Origin: Brasenia schreberi
Lineage: Eukaryota > Streptophyta > Magnoliopsida > Nymphaeales > Cabombaceae
Direction of reading: 5' to 3'
Length of the DNA: 64,000 nucleotides
NCBI GenBank assembly: GCA_036023115.1
Contig: JAYKKT010000055.1
Span: 8,205,001 to 8,269,000 of the forward strand
Part shown: positions 33,001 through 45,000 of the stretch, in pieces
How the letters are laid out: the number at the start of each line of letters is the position of its first letter
Position numbering within the stretch: position 1 is the stretch's first letter
Made by a program: the position numbers and the translations under genes
The notes under the pieces: generated by a model
Told to the model about the DNA's origin: nothing
The model's input: only the letters and a program-made list of their open reading frames with translations
Databases searched by the model: none

Positions 33001-36000
33001 GATCTAATATCTTCCCTCTCAACTTCTGATAAGAGGGCATCTTATATCCTGGACCAATGTTTGCAATTGCATCTGCCATTGCTTGAAAATGAAAACTATT
33101 TGCTGCATTAAATGGAATGCATGCATCATAAAACCATCTTCCCACTGCAAGGTCTGCCTGATCATGCAGTTGTTCTGAAGCCATAGCAGCACAAATTCCT
33201 GGTTGAGCACCAGGTGTAGTGGAAAGAGGAAAGAATAAATGTATGCTAGAAGAAGAAGCTCTTCCTCTACTCTTTCCTGAACTTCTTCTTCTGCCACCTC
33301 CAAAGTCTTCAGTTGCAACCCTCTTTCCTCTAGTAGGTGCTCGTGAACTGCTACTACCAATCTCTGTTCGAGCATCTGAAGGCAAACTATCAGTGAATCC
33401 AAATCCAGTGGCAGTAGCATCATCAGCTTCTTTATACATCTGAAAATCATCCTTTTGTTGTCTCCGTTCTTGTAAATTCTCAATCATCTGTAGGCATTGC
33501 CATTTAATACCTTCTAGTAAACTTCTAACTCTGCCTGTGCATGGAGCAACTTCTTTCCTGGTTCATGCTAGGTGGTGTTTCAACCTTTAAATTCCACCAC
33601 TAACCACATTTTCACAAAATAAGCATCTGATTTTTAACCTTGAACCCTCAACTGGTATACCCCACTGCCACGCCGGATCATCAGACTTTGAATGAGAGTC
33701 TCTACCACCCCTTCCTACCATCTCAATGGAGTACTTTAATTCAAACAAAAACCTGAAAATAAAAGCACTTCATAAATCCCCCAATCTTCAAATAACACTC
33801 AAATCGAGTGTCTCCCACTTCATGAATGGGATAAAAATCGTATACACACACTTAATAACTTCATATTTTGTCATTCAAAAAAAAAACCGAAATAACACAA
33901 AAAACAACAAATATAAAGGAAAATAATGAAAAAAACATTAAAAATATACTAAAATCCGAGTTTGGAGGCTTGCACGGGCACCGTAGGGCACAATTTTGGA
34001 GCTTTGAACACTAAGGAGGCGAAAATCGGCTCTTAGGGAGCTTGAGGAACCCAAGAAGAGAGAGGAAACCCGCGAAAAATCGCAAGTTTCAGTCGGCCCG
34101 GGACCCTTTATAAGGGTCCCAGGGCGTATCGGGCGATACGCACCGTATCGTGCGATACGGCCCGTATTGCACGATACGATGCGATACTGTGGGTTTCACG
34201 ATACGGGCCCCCGTATCGTATCGTGGTGCCGTATCGTACGGTGCGATACGGATAACACTGTCTGTATTACCTCTTCCGTCAATTGAAATTTAACTGGTGC
34301 AAGAGAATGGAGGTGAAGAGATGACCCTTGATTCAGAAAGACGATGGCAAATATATACTAAAGGTGATAGAAGGGTATTTGCTCCACATCAATCACCTAT
34401 CTCGGATCATAATCCTCCACTAGAATTAGATTTAAATTCAACTCAAGTGACTACACAACATTATGATGAATCAGATGACTTACCTATTGCACTTAGGAAA
34501 AGAAGGAGAAAAAATGCAAAATATTCATTGGATAAAATGGTATCGTACTCAAATTATCCCAAAGAATATAAGTTATTTGTGATGTATGCAGATACTATTC
34601 ATATTCCTAAAACATTTGAAGAGGCCAAACAGTATCCAGAGTGGAGTGCTGCCATGGAAGAGGAAATCGCAGCTCTGGTTTAGAACAACACCTGAGAATT
34701 ATCTGATTTACCTCGTGGAAGAAAAACTGTGGGATGCAAATGGGTTTTCTCTGTAAAGTATAAAGCAGATGAAAATATAGAACGGTATAAAGTCAGATTA
34801 GTAGCTAAAGGTTACAGCCAATCATACGGTATAGATTATACTGAGACATTTGCTCTTATGGCAAAGATGAACACTATTCGACTGATTTTGAGTTTGGCAG
34901 TCAACAAGGGATGAAAATTGTGGCAGTTGGATGTTAAGAATGCTTTCCTTCAGGGAGATCTTATGGAAGATATCTATATGGACTTACCACCTGGGTATGA
35001 TTCTCACCAGAAGCATAACCAAGTATGTAAGTTAAAGAAATCTATCTATGGATTAAAACAATCCCTAAGGACATGGTTTGAAAAGTTCAGTGAATGTGTG
35101 GTCAATATGGGCTTCAAGAAGTGTATTAGTGATCATACTTTGTTGATCAAACAAGATCAGAAGACTATTGTGTTACTAGTATATGTTGATGATATTATTA
35201 TTACAGGAGATAATGACTATTTCCTTGGGATAGAAGTTATTCATAAAGATGACAGTTTATTTTTAAGTCAGAGGAAAGGAAACAAAAATGGAAGGCTGTA
35301 GAGTATGCTCTACCCCCCCTATAGAAGCATTCATAGAAGAGACCAATAAGCTTACTGAACCATTTGAAGATGTTGGTAAATACTAGCGATTAGTGGGTAA
35401 GTTGATATATGTTACTATTACTCGACCAGATATCAGCTTTGCAGTTGGATATGTAAGTAGATGGATGCATTGCCCATCCAAGTATCATATGAGTACAATT
35501 TTTCACATCATCAGGTACTTAAAATCAACTATAACCTATGGGTTGTTATATTCTCCATCTTCATCACTAGACATATGTATATATTCAGATACAGATTGGG
35601 CAGGCTTAGAACAGGCAGGAGATCAACTTCGGGCTATGTAGTTTGTTTGGGAGGCAATGTTATATCTTGGAAAAGTAAGAAGCAGTCTGTAGTTGCCAGG
35701 TCTAGTGCAGAGGCAGAGTATCAAGCTATAGCACTGTCAATGGATTCTATCACTTCTTGAAGAACTTGGTCTAAAAAGGAATACTCCCATTACTTTCTTT
35801 ACAGATAGTAGAGCGACACTTCAAATAGCTCAGAATCTCGTCTTCCATAAAGGAACGAAGCATATTGAGATAGACTGCTATTTTATCAGAGAATCAAAAT
35901 CCCGTCTTCCATGAAAGAATGAAGCATATTGAGATAGAATGCCATTTTATTAGAGAAAAGATAGCCCAAGGCATATTCAATCTTGTTCATGTTCATTCAG

Positions 36001-39000
36001 AAGATCAATTAGCGAACATATTCACCAAACCAGTCTCAATCAATGGCCTTCAGAAAGCACTCGCACAGTTAAGAATTACCAGCCTTCAGGAGTCAACTTG
36101 AGGGGGCGTGTTAAGAAAGTAAAGTTGACATATTCAATCTTGTTTATGTTCAGTCCATAATGTATAAATTAGTCTATGTTCAGTCCATAATGTATAGATT
36201 AGGATTTGGATCCCAATGGATCATATTCTGATCCATTGGGACCCAAGTCATATTAAATACTTATTAGGGGTAATATGGTCTTTCAAGTTATAAAGTCTAG
36301 TATATATTAAGTGAGTGTCATTAGGGTTTGCAATAGGAAAAACATGAGATGCTGGACGGCTGCCAAGAAGGAGCTGCCCAGCCCTATTATTATATTTCAT
36401 CAATCGTCAATGAAATTATGATGTTTCTTGTGCAAGTCCAAACTCCGCCTATGTAAGGAATCACCCTTTTATGGCCGGTCCCAAGCCCGGAAAAAGGAGG
36501 AGGATTGTGTTAGGCTTCCGACAGCCAACGTAAAACTTTGTCGGACTTAACATAGATTCTAATAAAAAAAACAAAGAATCCATGTAGCTGACCCCATCTA
36601 GTATGGGAAAAGGCTTAGTTGTAGTTGTAGTTGTAGTAGTCTTGTGCAAGTCCAACAACAAGAACCCTAGTTTTTTGTCATTTGGTCATAACGTGAGAAA
36701 GAATTGAATTTTTCACAAAATAATTGCATAGATTAATCACTAGTGAAATCGGCAAACATATATTATCTCATGATTTGAAGAGTGAAATCGACAGACATGC
36801 ACTGTGACACATATTGTGACGTAAGTTGTTAATTGTCTTCTTCAATGAAATAGGTAGATGTATATTCTTTCCAGTTGAGATTGACTGCACACACCAATAT
36901 TCTGATTGTGTGGTGTGGTTCTTGTGTGGCATAGTAAAAAAGGGACTATTTACAAACAACTTTTCAGTGATTAATGGAAAGCATCAAGATGAGTGATACA
37001 AATGAAAACTATTCAGCAGATAAGAGTGAAGGGTTTCAAATAACCAATCTAGGAAGAATTTTCTTCAGTGGGCGCGATCGATAGAGCTAGCAGTAATGGC
37101 AAGGGGGCGTTGGGATTATCTGATTGGTGATGTAATTCAACCCCAAATAAATGATCCTCTATACTCAAGATGGCGCAGGGAAAATGCACTAGTCAGTGCC
37201 TAGCTCCTACAGTCGATGTTTCCATCAGTCGCCAATACGTTTATGTTTCTGGAAACAGCTAAAGACATTTGATTGGCAGTTCATGATGCTTATGTTCAAA
37301 GGAAAAACATAACCAAGAAATATGATATTATTGAGAAGATTAGACGATGCAGACAGGGAAACATGTCAATTAGTGAATATTATGCAAAACTCCGAGGCCT
37401 CTGGGAAGAATTACAGCTTTACTCTAAGACAAAATGTCAGAATTGCACACAAGAGAGGAATGAAGAGTTTGAAAAAAGGAAAGTGTTCGATCTTTTATGG
37501 GGAATTTCTTCAGATTATGAAGCAGTGAAAAACATCCTAAGCAGAGAAGAACTATCGTCTTTAAGCATAGTATATTCACTTTTACTTCGAGAGGAAGATA
37601 GGAAACACTTAGATAAAGAAGCAAAAGTCAATATAGAAACCACTGCATTCGTAGGGAGAAATACACATAACTCTTCATTTTCTTGTGGTAGAGGAAGTTA
37701 TGGTCGTGGTAGAGGCAGATCTATACCTCATTCTGATGAGAAATCAAAATTAACCTATTTTCACTGTGGAAAAACACGACACACAAAGGAAACATGTTGG
37801 GAATTGATCGGAAGACCTACTCAATTTTAGAATAGACCTACCAATGCTTATTTGACCAGTGATCAGAATGACAAACCAAATATTGAAAATAGTGCCAGTT
37901 CACTAGGAGACATGAAGAAAGAGATTGAATTGCTTAAGGGTCGTTTGGTTGATTCACATGCTCCATCACTTCCTCCAATAATCAAGCTCAAGCAACCATG
38001 GCGTATCCATTATCATTCTTAGTTAAGGGTAATCTAAACACTCCTAACTCACAGATATGGGTTATTGATTCAGGAGCAACTGATCATATGGTCAGTCGAA
38101 AGGAATGGTTTGATAGTTATGAGCAAAGTCAAGAACTATTAACATCCGATTGGCAGATGGATCACATACTCCTATAGTGGGAAAAGGGAACATTACTACT
38201 TCTTTTGGTGTATTAAAAAATATTTTATATGTTCCTAGTTTATCAGTTAATTTATTATCCGTATTTGCTTTAACTCAAGATCTGAAATGCCGTATAATTT
38301 TTTATTCTACTGGATGTATATTTCAAGAATTGAGGACGGAGAAGATCTATAGTCAGGGTAATGTGAGAAGAGGTCCCTATTTCTGTGAAGATAAAAATAA
38401 AGTGGCGATGCAGTCTACCAGTATTACACAAAAACAAAAGGATATACCTCGCTGGCATCAAAGACTGGGACACTTACCTTTATCTAAACTTAGGATACTA
38501 CTTCCTGAATTCAGTTTATGTAATAATTTGAATTTGAACTGTGAAACTTTCCAGAAGGCAAATCATCATCGTACTTCATTTCCTTTAAGTAAAGAAAAAT
38601 CATATATTCCTTTTGAAATTGTGCATTCTGATGTTTGGGGTCCTTGTGCTACCTCTTTGCATGGTTTTAAATACTTTATAACTTTCATAGATGATTGACC
38701 AGGTTTACAATAATATATCTTATGAAAACTAGAGATGAAGTAAGGAATATTCTTTTCATCTACTGTAAATTTGTACGTACTCAATTTCAAGGCACTATTA
38801 AGGTTTTTCGCAGTGATAACGGTGGAGAATTCATGTCTCAATTCCTTCAATCATACTTTATTGAAAATGGAATGCTCCATCAGACTTCATGTGCTTATTC
38901 TCCCCAATAAAATTGGTGTGTCTGAAATAAAGAACAAACATATTCTGGAGGTTGCTAGAACCTTACTGATTGGGTATAATGCACCCAAATACTATTGGGG

Positions 39001-42000
39001 TGAAGCAGTGTTGACAGCAGTGTATCTCATAAACCGCATGCCGAGCAGAATCTTAGATGGTAATACTCCCTTTCACTCACTATGTCCTCATCAGAAGCAA
39101 TTTCATTTACTTTCCAGACTTTTTGAGTGCACTTGTTTTATTAATCTATATCATGGTTTGAAAGATAAATTAGATGTAAGATCGATCAAATGCATATTTG
39201 TGGGGTATTCTTCTACTCAGAAAGGGTATAAGTGTTATGACCCTATTAGCAGAAAATCATATGTTACTTTGGATGTTACATTTCACGAAGATATACTATT
39301 TTATAATATCCAGGATAATTCTTTATTTGAAATGACTTTTCCACATGTGATGCCTATTCCTCCAATTGAAAATCAGAAACAGCATGAGAAGGAAGATGGA
39401 GAGATAATACCTACTCAGAATAAAGACTGGCAGGTGTATTCCAAAGGTGACAAAAAAGTATTTTCACTAGATTAAGATAGTAGTGCAAGGTCAGATTCTC
39501 CTCCAACTCAGGTTACTTATAACACTTCAGATATTGATCTTCCTATTGCAGTCAGAAAAGGGAAGAGAGAAGTAGCAAAATACTCTTTAGAGAAGTTTTT
39601 GTCATATTGTAACTACCCTCAAGAATATCAGGCTTTTGTGATGAATTCTGATTCAATACTTATTCCAAAAACATTTGAAGAAGCTGAACAGAAGCCAGAA
39701 TGGAAGAAAGCAATAGAAGAAGAAATTGATGCACTAGTCAGAAATAACACTTGGAAACTAGTGGAATTACCAACAGGAAGGAAAACCGTTGGGTGCAAAT
39801 GGGTGTTTTCTGTAAAGTATAAAGCAGATGGCAATATTGAAAGATACAAAGCCAGATTAGTGGCTAAAGGTTACAGTCAGTCATATGGTATTGACTACAC
39901 GGAAACATTTGCTCCAGTTGCAAAAATGAATACAATTAGAATAATTCTGAGCATGACAGTTAATAAAGGATGGAAGCTATGGCAATTAGATGTTAAGAAT
40001 GTTTTCCTTCAGGAATATCTCATGGAAGACATTTATATGGATATACCTCCAGGTTATCTTCAGAGACAAACACAGAATAAAGTATGTAAATTGAAGAAAT
40101 CAATTTATGGCTTGAAGTAATCCCCACGAGCATGGTTTAAAAAATTTAGTGATGGCATTATGAAATTGGGTTTCAGTAAATGTACTAATGATAATACACT
40201 TTTTATCAAGCATGGTCAGAAAATTATCATACTCCTAGTCTATGTGGATGATATCATTATTAATGGTGATAATGCAGAAGGTATAGTTGAGTTAAAGAAG
40301 AGATTAAAAAATTTGTTTGACCTGAAGGACCTGGGCAGATTACATTATTTCCTGGGAATTGAGGTAATTCATAAAAATGACTGTTTATTTCTAAGCCAAA
40401 GGAAATACATCCTGGACTTACTACAGGAAACCAAAATGGAAGAGTGGAGAATATGTTCTACTCCCATAGATACTCCAAGAGAAGAAGATAGTCAATCTAC
40501 AGAACCATATGAAGATATTGGCAAGTACCAGAGATTGATAGGAAAATTGATATATATAACTATAACTCGACCTGATATCAGCTTTGTAGTGGGATATGTC
40601 AGTAGGTGGTTGCATTGCCCGTCCAAACATCACATGAGCACGATATTTCATATAATCAAATATTTAAAATCATCTATTACCCACAGGTTACTATATGCAC
40701 CTCATTCATCTATGAATTTAGAAATTTATTCAGATGCTGATTGGGCAGGTTTCAAGACTGATAGGAAATCTACCTCAGGTTATATGGTATGTCTGGGTGG
40801 CAATATAGTCAAATGGAAGAGTAAAAAGCAATCTGTGGTAGCCAAATCGAGTGCTGAGGCAGAGTATCGTGCAATCACTCTAGGAATGTGTGAAGGCCTA
40901 TGGATTATATCACTTCTGCAGGAGATTGGTATCAAAGACAACAATGCCGATTAACTTCTTTACAGATAGTAAAACAGCTCTCCAAATAGCTTTGAATCCG
41001 GTATTTCATGAGGACTAAACACATAGAAATTGACTGTCACTTTATCAGAGAGAAAGTTTCTCAAGGCATATTCAACCTAGTTCATGTACGCTCACAAGAT
41101 CAGCCGACAGATATCCTCACTAAATCATTACTAGTAAATGGCTTTAAGAAAATTCTGGCAAAGATAGGAATCACAACTCTTTAGACTCAACTTGAGGGGG
41201 CATGTTGGAGATCAAGTTTCGTTGTTATATTCTTAGTGTCTTGTGTAATTTCAGTATAGTCAAGTCTGTTTGAGTCTAGTTAGTTTGTTTGAGTTCAGTT
41301 ATGTATTTGGATCCTAATGAATCGGGTCAGATTCATTAGGATCCATCAGGAACCATGTACTTTAAGTAAGGTCATTATTGTCTTTTAAGTTATAACAGGA
41401 ACTAGTATAAATTGTAATTAGGGTTACTTAATAAGTAGATGGAATGAATAAAGAAAAGGGTGTAGGACGGCAGCCACAGGATGGGCCGATTGCTGCCCTA
41501 GTTTCAGATATATCTTCTTGACTCTCTCTGCAGTCATCTCAATCCTTATTTTATGCTTGAAATCAACAGCTCCTTCCATGGGCAGAGTTAGATGTTTGCC
41601 AGAAGTCATTAAATGACAATGTATGCAAATCATTTAGAGCATACATGAGAGGAGACAACAGAAGGATGATTTAGGGATGTTTAAGGAAGATGATGGTGAT
41701 GTTATTTGATTGGTTGATAGTATTCCTTTAGATGGTCGAACGGAGGTTGATAATAGTAGTTCTCGACCATCAACCAGGGCAAAGAGTGTTGTTGAAGATG
41801 TTGCAAGTGGAAGTGGTAGAAGAGGAAGGAGTAGAGGAAGAGTTTCTTTTAACATACATTCATTTTTTCTTCTTAGCACTATGCATGGTGCTTAATATGG
41901 AATTTGTGCTACTATGGCTTCAGAACAACTATATGAGCAGACAGACCTTGCAGTGGACAGATGGTTTTAGAAGTTGAGAGAAAAGTTATTAGATAAGACT

Positions 42001-45000
42001 ATCCTTGAAGTGCAATAATATTATTCAACTTTGATAGTCATAGAAGGATACAGGATACAATATCATGGCAGATAGATGAATAGATTGGCGAGGAAAGACT
42101 TTTTTAAACTTTCTTTTCTCGTGTCCTAAAGGACTTATGTTTATGAGATCTCTAGACATGTCAGAAGAGAGGCATACTAAAGAGATCATAAAGTAAGGGT
42201 TTCATAAGGTGATATACGAGGTTGGGCTAGAGAATGTAGTCCAATACATTATAGATATTGAAGCTAACTATAAAGCAGTTAGGAAGGAGTTAACAAATAC
42301 TTATGAGACTTTTTATTTGACACCATGCGCAATCCATTATTTAGATCTCATCCTTGAGGATATTGGTGAGATGGATGAGATAAAGGCAACAACAGAGTGT
42401 TGCCAAGATATCACCAAATTTATCTAAAATCATGCCTTTGTATTGTGTATGATGAAGAGATATATAGATGGTGCAAAGCTTTTTCATACAATTGCAACTC
42501 AGTTTGCAACTAATTTCTTATTTATATAGAACATTGTGAGACAGAAGCAAACCTTAAAGATAATGTTCTCCTTAGATGAGTGACAACAATTTACAAAGTT
42601 TCCTCAAAATAGAAGAAATAGAAAGTTAAATTAGATTTCATATACAGTCTTCAGGAGTACATTTTGGAATGCATGTGTTAGACTATTGAGGATTACATGT
42701 CCTTTAGTTAAGGTTTTAAGATTGGCTGATAGCGAGGAGAAACCATCTACGGGCTACCTTTATAAAGTCATGGATAGGGCAAAAGAAACCAATAAAAGTA
42801 ATTTTAATTGAAGAAAAAGAGATTATGAGCCCGTGTGGAACATTATAGATAATAGATTGAACAAACAATTACATCAACCTATTCATGATGCAGCATATTA
42901 CCTAAACCCAACATTCAGGTACTCAGCAAGCTTTAAAAGGGACGGTGAGGTCAATCGAGGCATCATTGATTGTATAGACAGATTAATCCCTGATGAGAGT
43001 AGAGTAGATGTTATTCATTGAGAGATGGAGATCTATAATAATGCTCTTCACTTGATGGGTTTGCCTGTAATATTTCGCAACTGCACTAATATGCGCACAA
43101 GTAAATTGTTTATCTTCGTATTTAAGTTTCTTAAATCTTATATTTATTATGCATGAAGTCCCTGATGTTTATCTTTTTATAAAGATGTTTGGTGGAAAAG
43201 GTTTGAAAGTGATTGCCCAATTTGCAATAAGTGTTCTGAGTCAAACCTATAGTGCAACAGGTTATGAAAGGAATTGGAATGTCTTTGAATATATCCACAC
43301 AAAAAAGCGCAATAGGTTGAAACATAAGCGGCTCAATGACTTAGTTTTCATCCGTGGTAACATGCGGCTTCGATAGAGGTAATCTTGTATTAGTTACTAC
43401 TTAAATATTCAATTCAATATTTTGTTTGACTTCAATTGTTAATATTATTTACTAATTACTAATCTTTCTGGTTATATCTGTGGTAACATATATCCAACTT
43501 GGTTATATGTAATATTGATTGTATCAATTGTTTGTTGGCATATTTAGAGGAAAAATGTGCTGCAACATTTAAATGATTTCAAACTTAACTATTGATTAGA
43601 TCAAAAATATATTTGTTGGAAAACAATAAGTTGTATCTTCTTGTATAATTGAGATCCATGTTGTTAGCCTTTTGTTGAAGACCTTTGTGATTAAGGTGCT
43701 TCATGTTGTTAGCCTTTTGTTGTAAATCAATTAATGTTTGAAGATACACTTATTGTTATTTGAGAATTAAAACTTGGTTGTTGAATAAATTGGAAAAAAA
43801 TTGTTGACAATAAGTTGCATCTACTTGTATGACTAAGATCGATGTTATTGGCCTTTTGTTAAAGACCCTTGTGATTAAGGTGCTTCATGTTGGTGGTCTT
43901 TTGTTAGAAATTAATTGATATTTGAACATGCACTTATTATTATTTAAGAATTTGTGATCTTGATAACTTTAAGGTTGCTTTTTCATGAGATTATGATATC
44001 TATTTATCGGCCTTTTTTTGAAGATCTTTGTGATTAAGATGCTTCATGTTGTTGGCCTTTTGATTGGACAGTAATCAATATTGAAAAAACACTTATTGTT
44101 ATCTTGATTAGCTTGTATTTGATAAAATTGTTTTAAAAGAATTGTGAGACAAACTTTGTGAGATTTTTTGAAAAACATTCTTTTGATCATCTTAATGGAT
44201 TGTCTTATTTTTGGAACCATAGAATCACTTTTGAGTTCAAAGGATATTTAAGGGCCTTGAGAATTATATGTATGAAGGTTTTCAACTTTACCTTAAAAAG
44301 CTTGTTTGGATAAAACTAGGGTTTTAAGCTTAACCTAAAAGCTTGTTTGACTTAGGTTTTGAGCTTTGTCTTAAAAAAGTTATTTGATATACCAAGGTTT
44401 ACTTACAATATCATAAGTTTGTAGTGATTTATGAATCAATTTGTTATAATAGACAATCCTATTTGGATGACAACAATATTTTCTATCAAATGACTTTCTT
44501 GAATTAGAGCAAATCAAGTTCATAAACTTATTTGACTTAGGATTACTACTAGCTTGAAAAGGGGGCCGCCCGATCCACGGCTCACATCTCTAAATGGGCT
44601 TCTTATTTATGCTATGACTGAATTCCATAGTGAAGATTCCAAGCTGGAAAAAGACTTCAGAAGAGATCTCTTTCTCTTTTTGACCAGAAAGAAGATGGCG
44701 GTACCCACAAAATGAGTTCACTAAAACCGGATCCGTCATCGGCTCCCCTCCCTTTGGTCTCTTGTTTTGGACTCAACCTTCCTGATGTCGGTAGGGAGAA
44801 AACTCAACCTATGGAGTTTATTTGGATTGGAAAGCAAGGAGTGCACCGCTTCCAGTAACGGGCCTGAACGGCTTGGTTTGCCTTCTGGATTAGATATCAT
44901 AAAGTGTCTTGTTAACTTTAGAAATTGAGTGAATGTATGTATTGATTCTTTATTGGTCTTCATGTAGGATGAAAAACAAATTAATACTTTAGTTGAGGAA

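Larger units (their letters stand above)
30880..34260 (-). mobile_element. hAT-a: hAT DNA transposon inserted in copia-2
   Basis: The 3381-bp element has terminal inverted repeats CAGTGTTGTC (left) and GATAACACTG (right). It is flanked by an 8-bp duplication, tctgtgtt (30872-30879) and tctgtatt (34261-34268), with one mismatch. Both subterminal regions are packed with GTATCG/CGATAC motifs. Transposase is encoded on the minus strand. Copia-2 coding sequence resumes directly after the right duplication, confirming the boundaries. Confidence 0.93.
27780..36657 (+). mobile_element. copia-2: Ty1/copia retrotransposon nested in copia-1
   Basis: The 5' LTR is 27780-28072 (TGTTGAGAAAG...GTCCAACA) and the 3' LTR 36109-36657, which contains a SINE. 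The target duplication is gcaag/acaag (27775-27779 and 36658-36662, one mismatch). The primer site TGGTATCAGAGCC is at 28073-28085 and the purine tract TTGAGGGGGCG just before 36109. The element spans 8,878 bp; removing hAT-a and the SINE leaves about 5.28 kb. It sits between the primer site and gag of copia-1. Confidence 0.92.
27115..41568 (+). mobile_element. copia-1: Ty1/copia LTR retrotransposon with nested copia-2
   Basis: The 5' LTR is 27115-27444 and the 3' LTR 41203-41568, flanked by the 5-bp duplication gctcc at 27110-27114 and 41569-41573. The primer site TGGTATCAGAGCC (27445-27457) is complementary to initiator tRNA-Met. A purine tract TTGAGGGGGC precedes the 3' LTR. The element spans 14,454 bp, of which 8,878 bp is copia-2 inserted in its leader. 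Without copia-2 it is about 5.57 kb, normal for copia. The 5' LTR has lost about 33 nt relative to the 3' LTR and begins TA instead of TG. Removing the element restores collinearity of hAT-b with hAT-a. Confidence 0.93.
26936..43376 (+). pseudogene. hAT-b transposase pseudogene (two parts around copia-1)
   Basis: The first part (26936-27114) reads [20 protein letters not shown], then [15 protein letters not shown], a stop, and LKHH: a BED-type zinc finger with a nonsense codon. The second part (41574-43376) has many stops and frameshifts. It keeps [40 protein letters not shown] and [13 protein letters not shown], then [17 protein letters not shown] and a hAT dimerisation-like end, [19 protein letters not shown]. 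It is a diverged paralogue of the hAT-a transposase and is not functional. Confidence 0.85.
26434..43480 (+). mobile_element. hAT-b: decayed hAT DNA transposon, interrupted by copia-1
   Basis: The left end CATTGTTATC at 26434 resembles the hAT-a end (CAGTGTTATC on the minus strand). It is followed by the same ATACGG/GTATCG-rich subterminal sequence and a TCAAACAAAAACCCGCAAAA-like stretch. The transposase starts at 26936 (BED zinc-finger region) and is cut at 27114 by copia-1. It resumes at 41574 exactly where the hAT-a homology continues. Homology fades after about 43480 and no right inverted repeat or 8-bp duplication was found, so the 3' end is lost or unrecognised. Confidence 0.75.

Noticed and set aside
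31697..33487. An intact, domesticated hAT gene
   Set aside because: It has four in-frame stops, terminal inverted repeats and a recognisable 8-bp duplication, so it is a recent but broken transposon.
36661..36974. A separate gene between copia-2 and copia-1 gag
   Set aside because: This is the remainder of the copia-1 leader after the copia-2 insertion; no coding signal is present.
43600..44110. CRISPR-like array
   Set aside because: Units are diverged, about 180-200 bp apart, with no short identical repeats or unique spacers, in a plant nuclear context.
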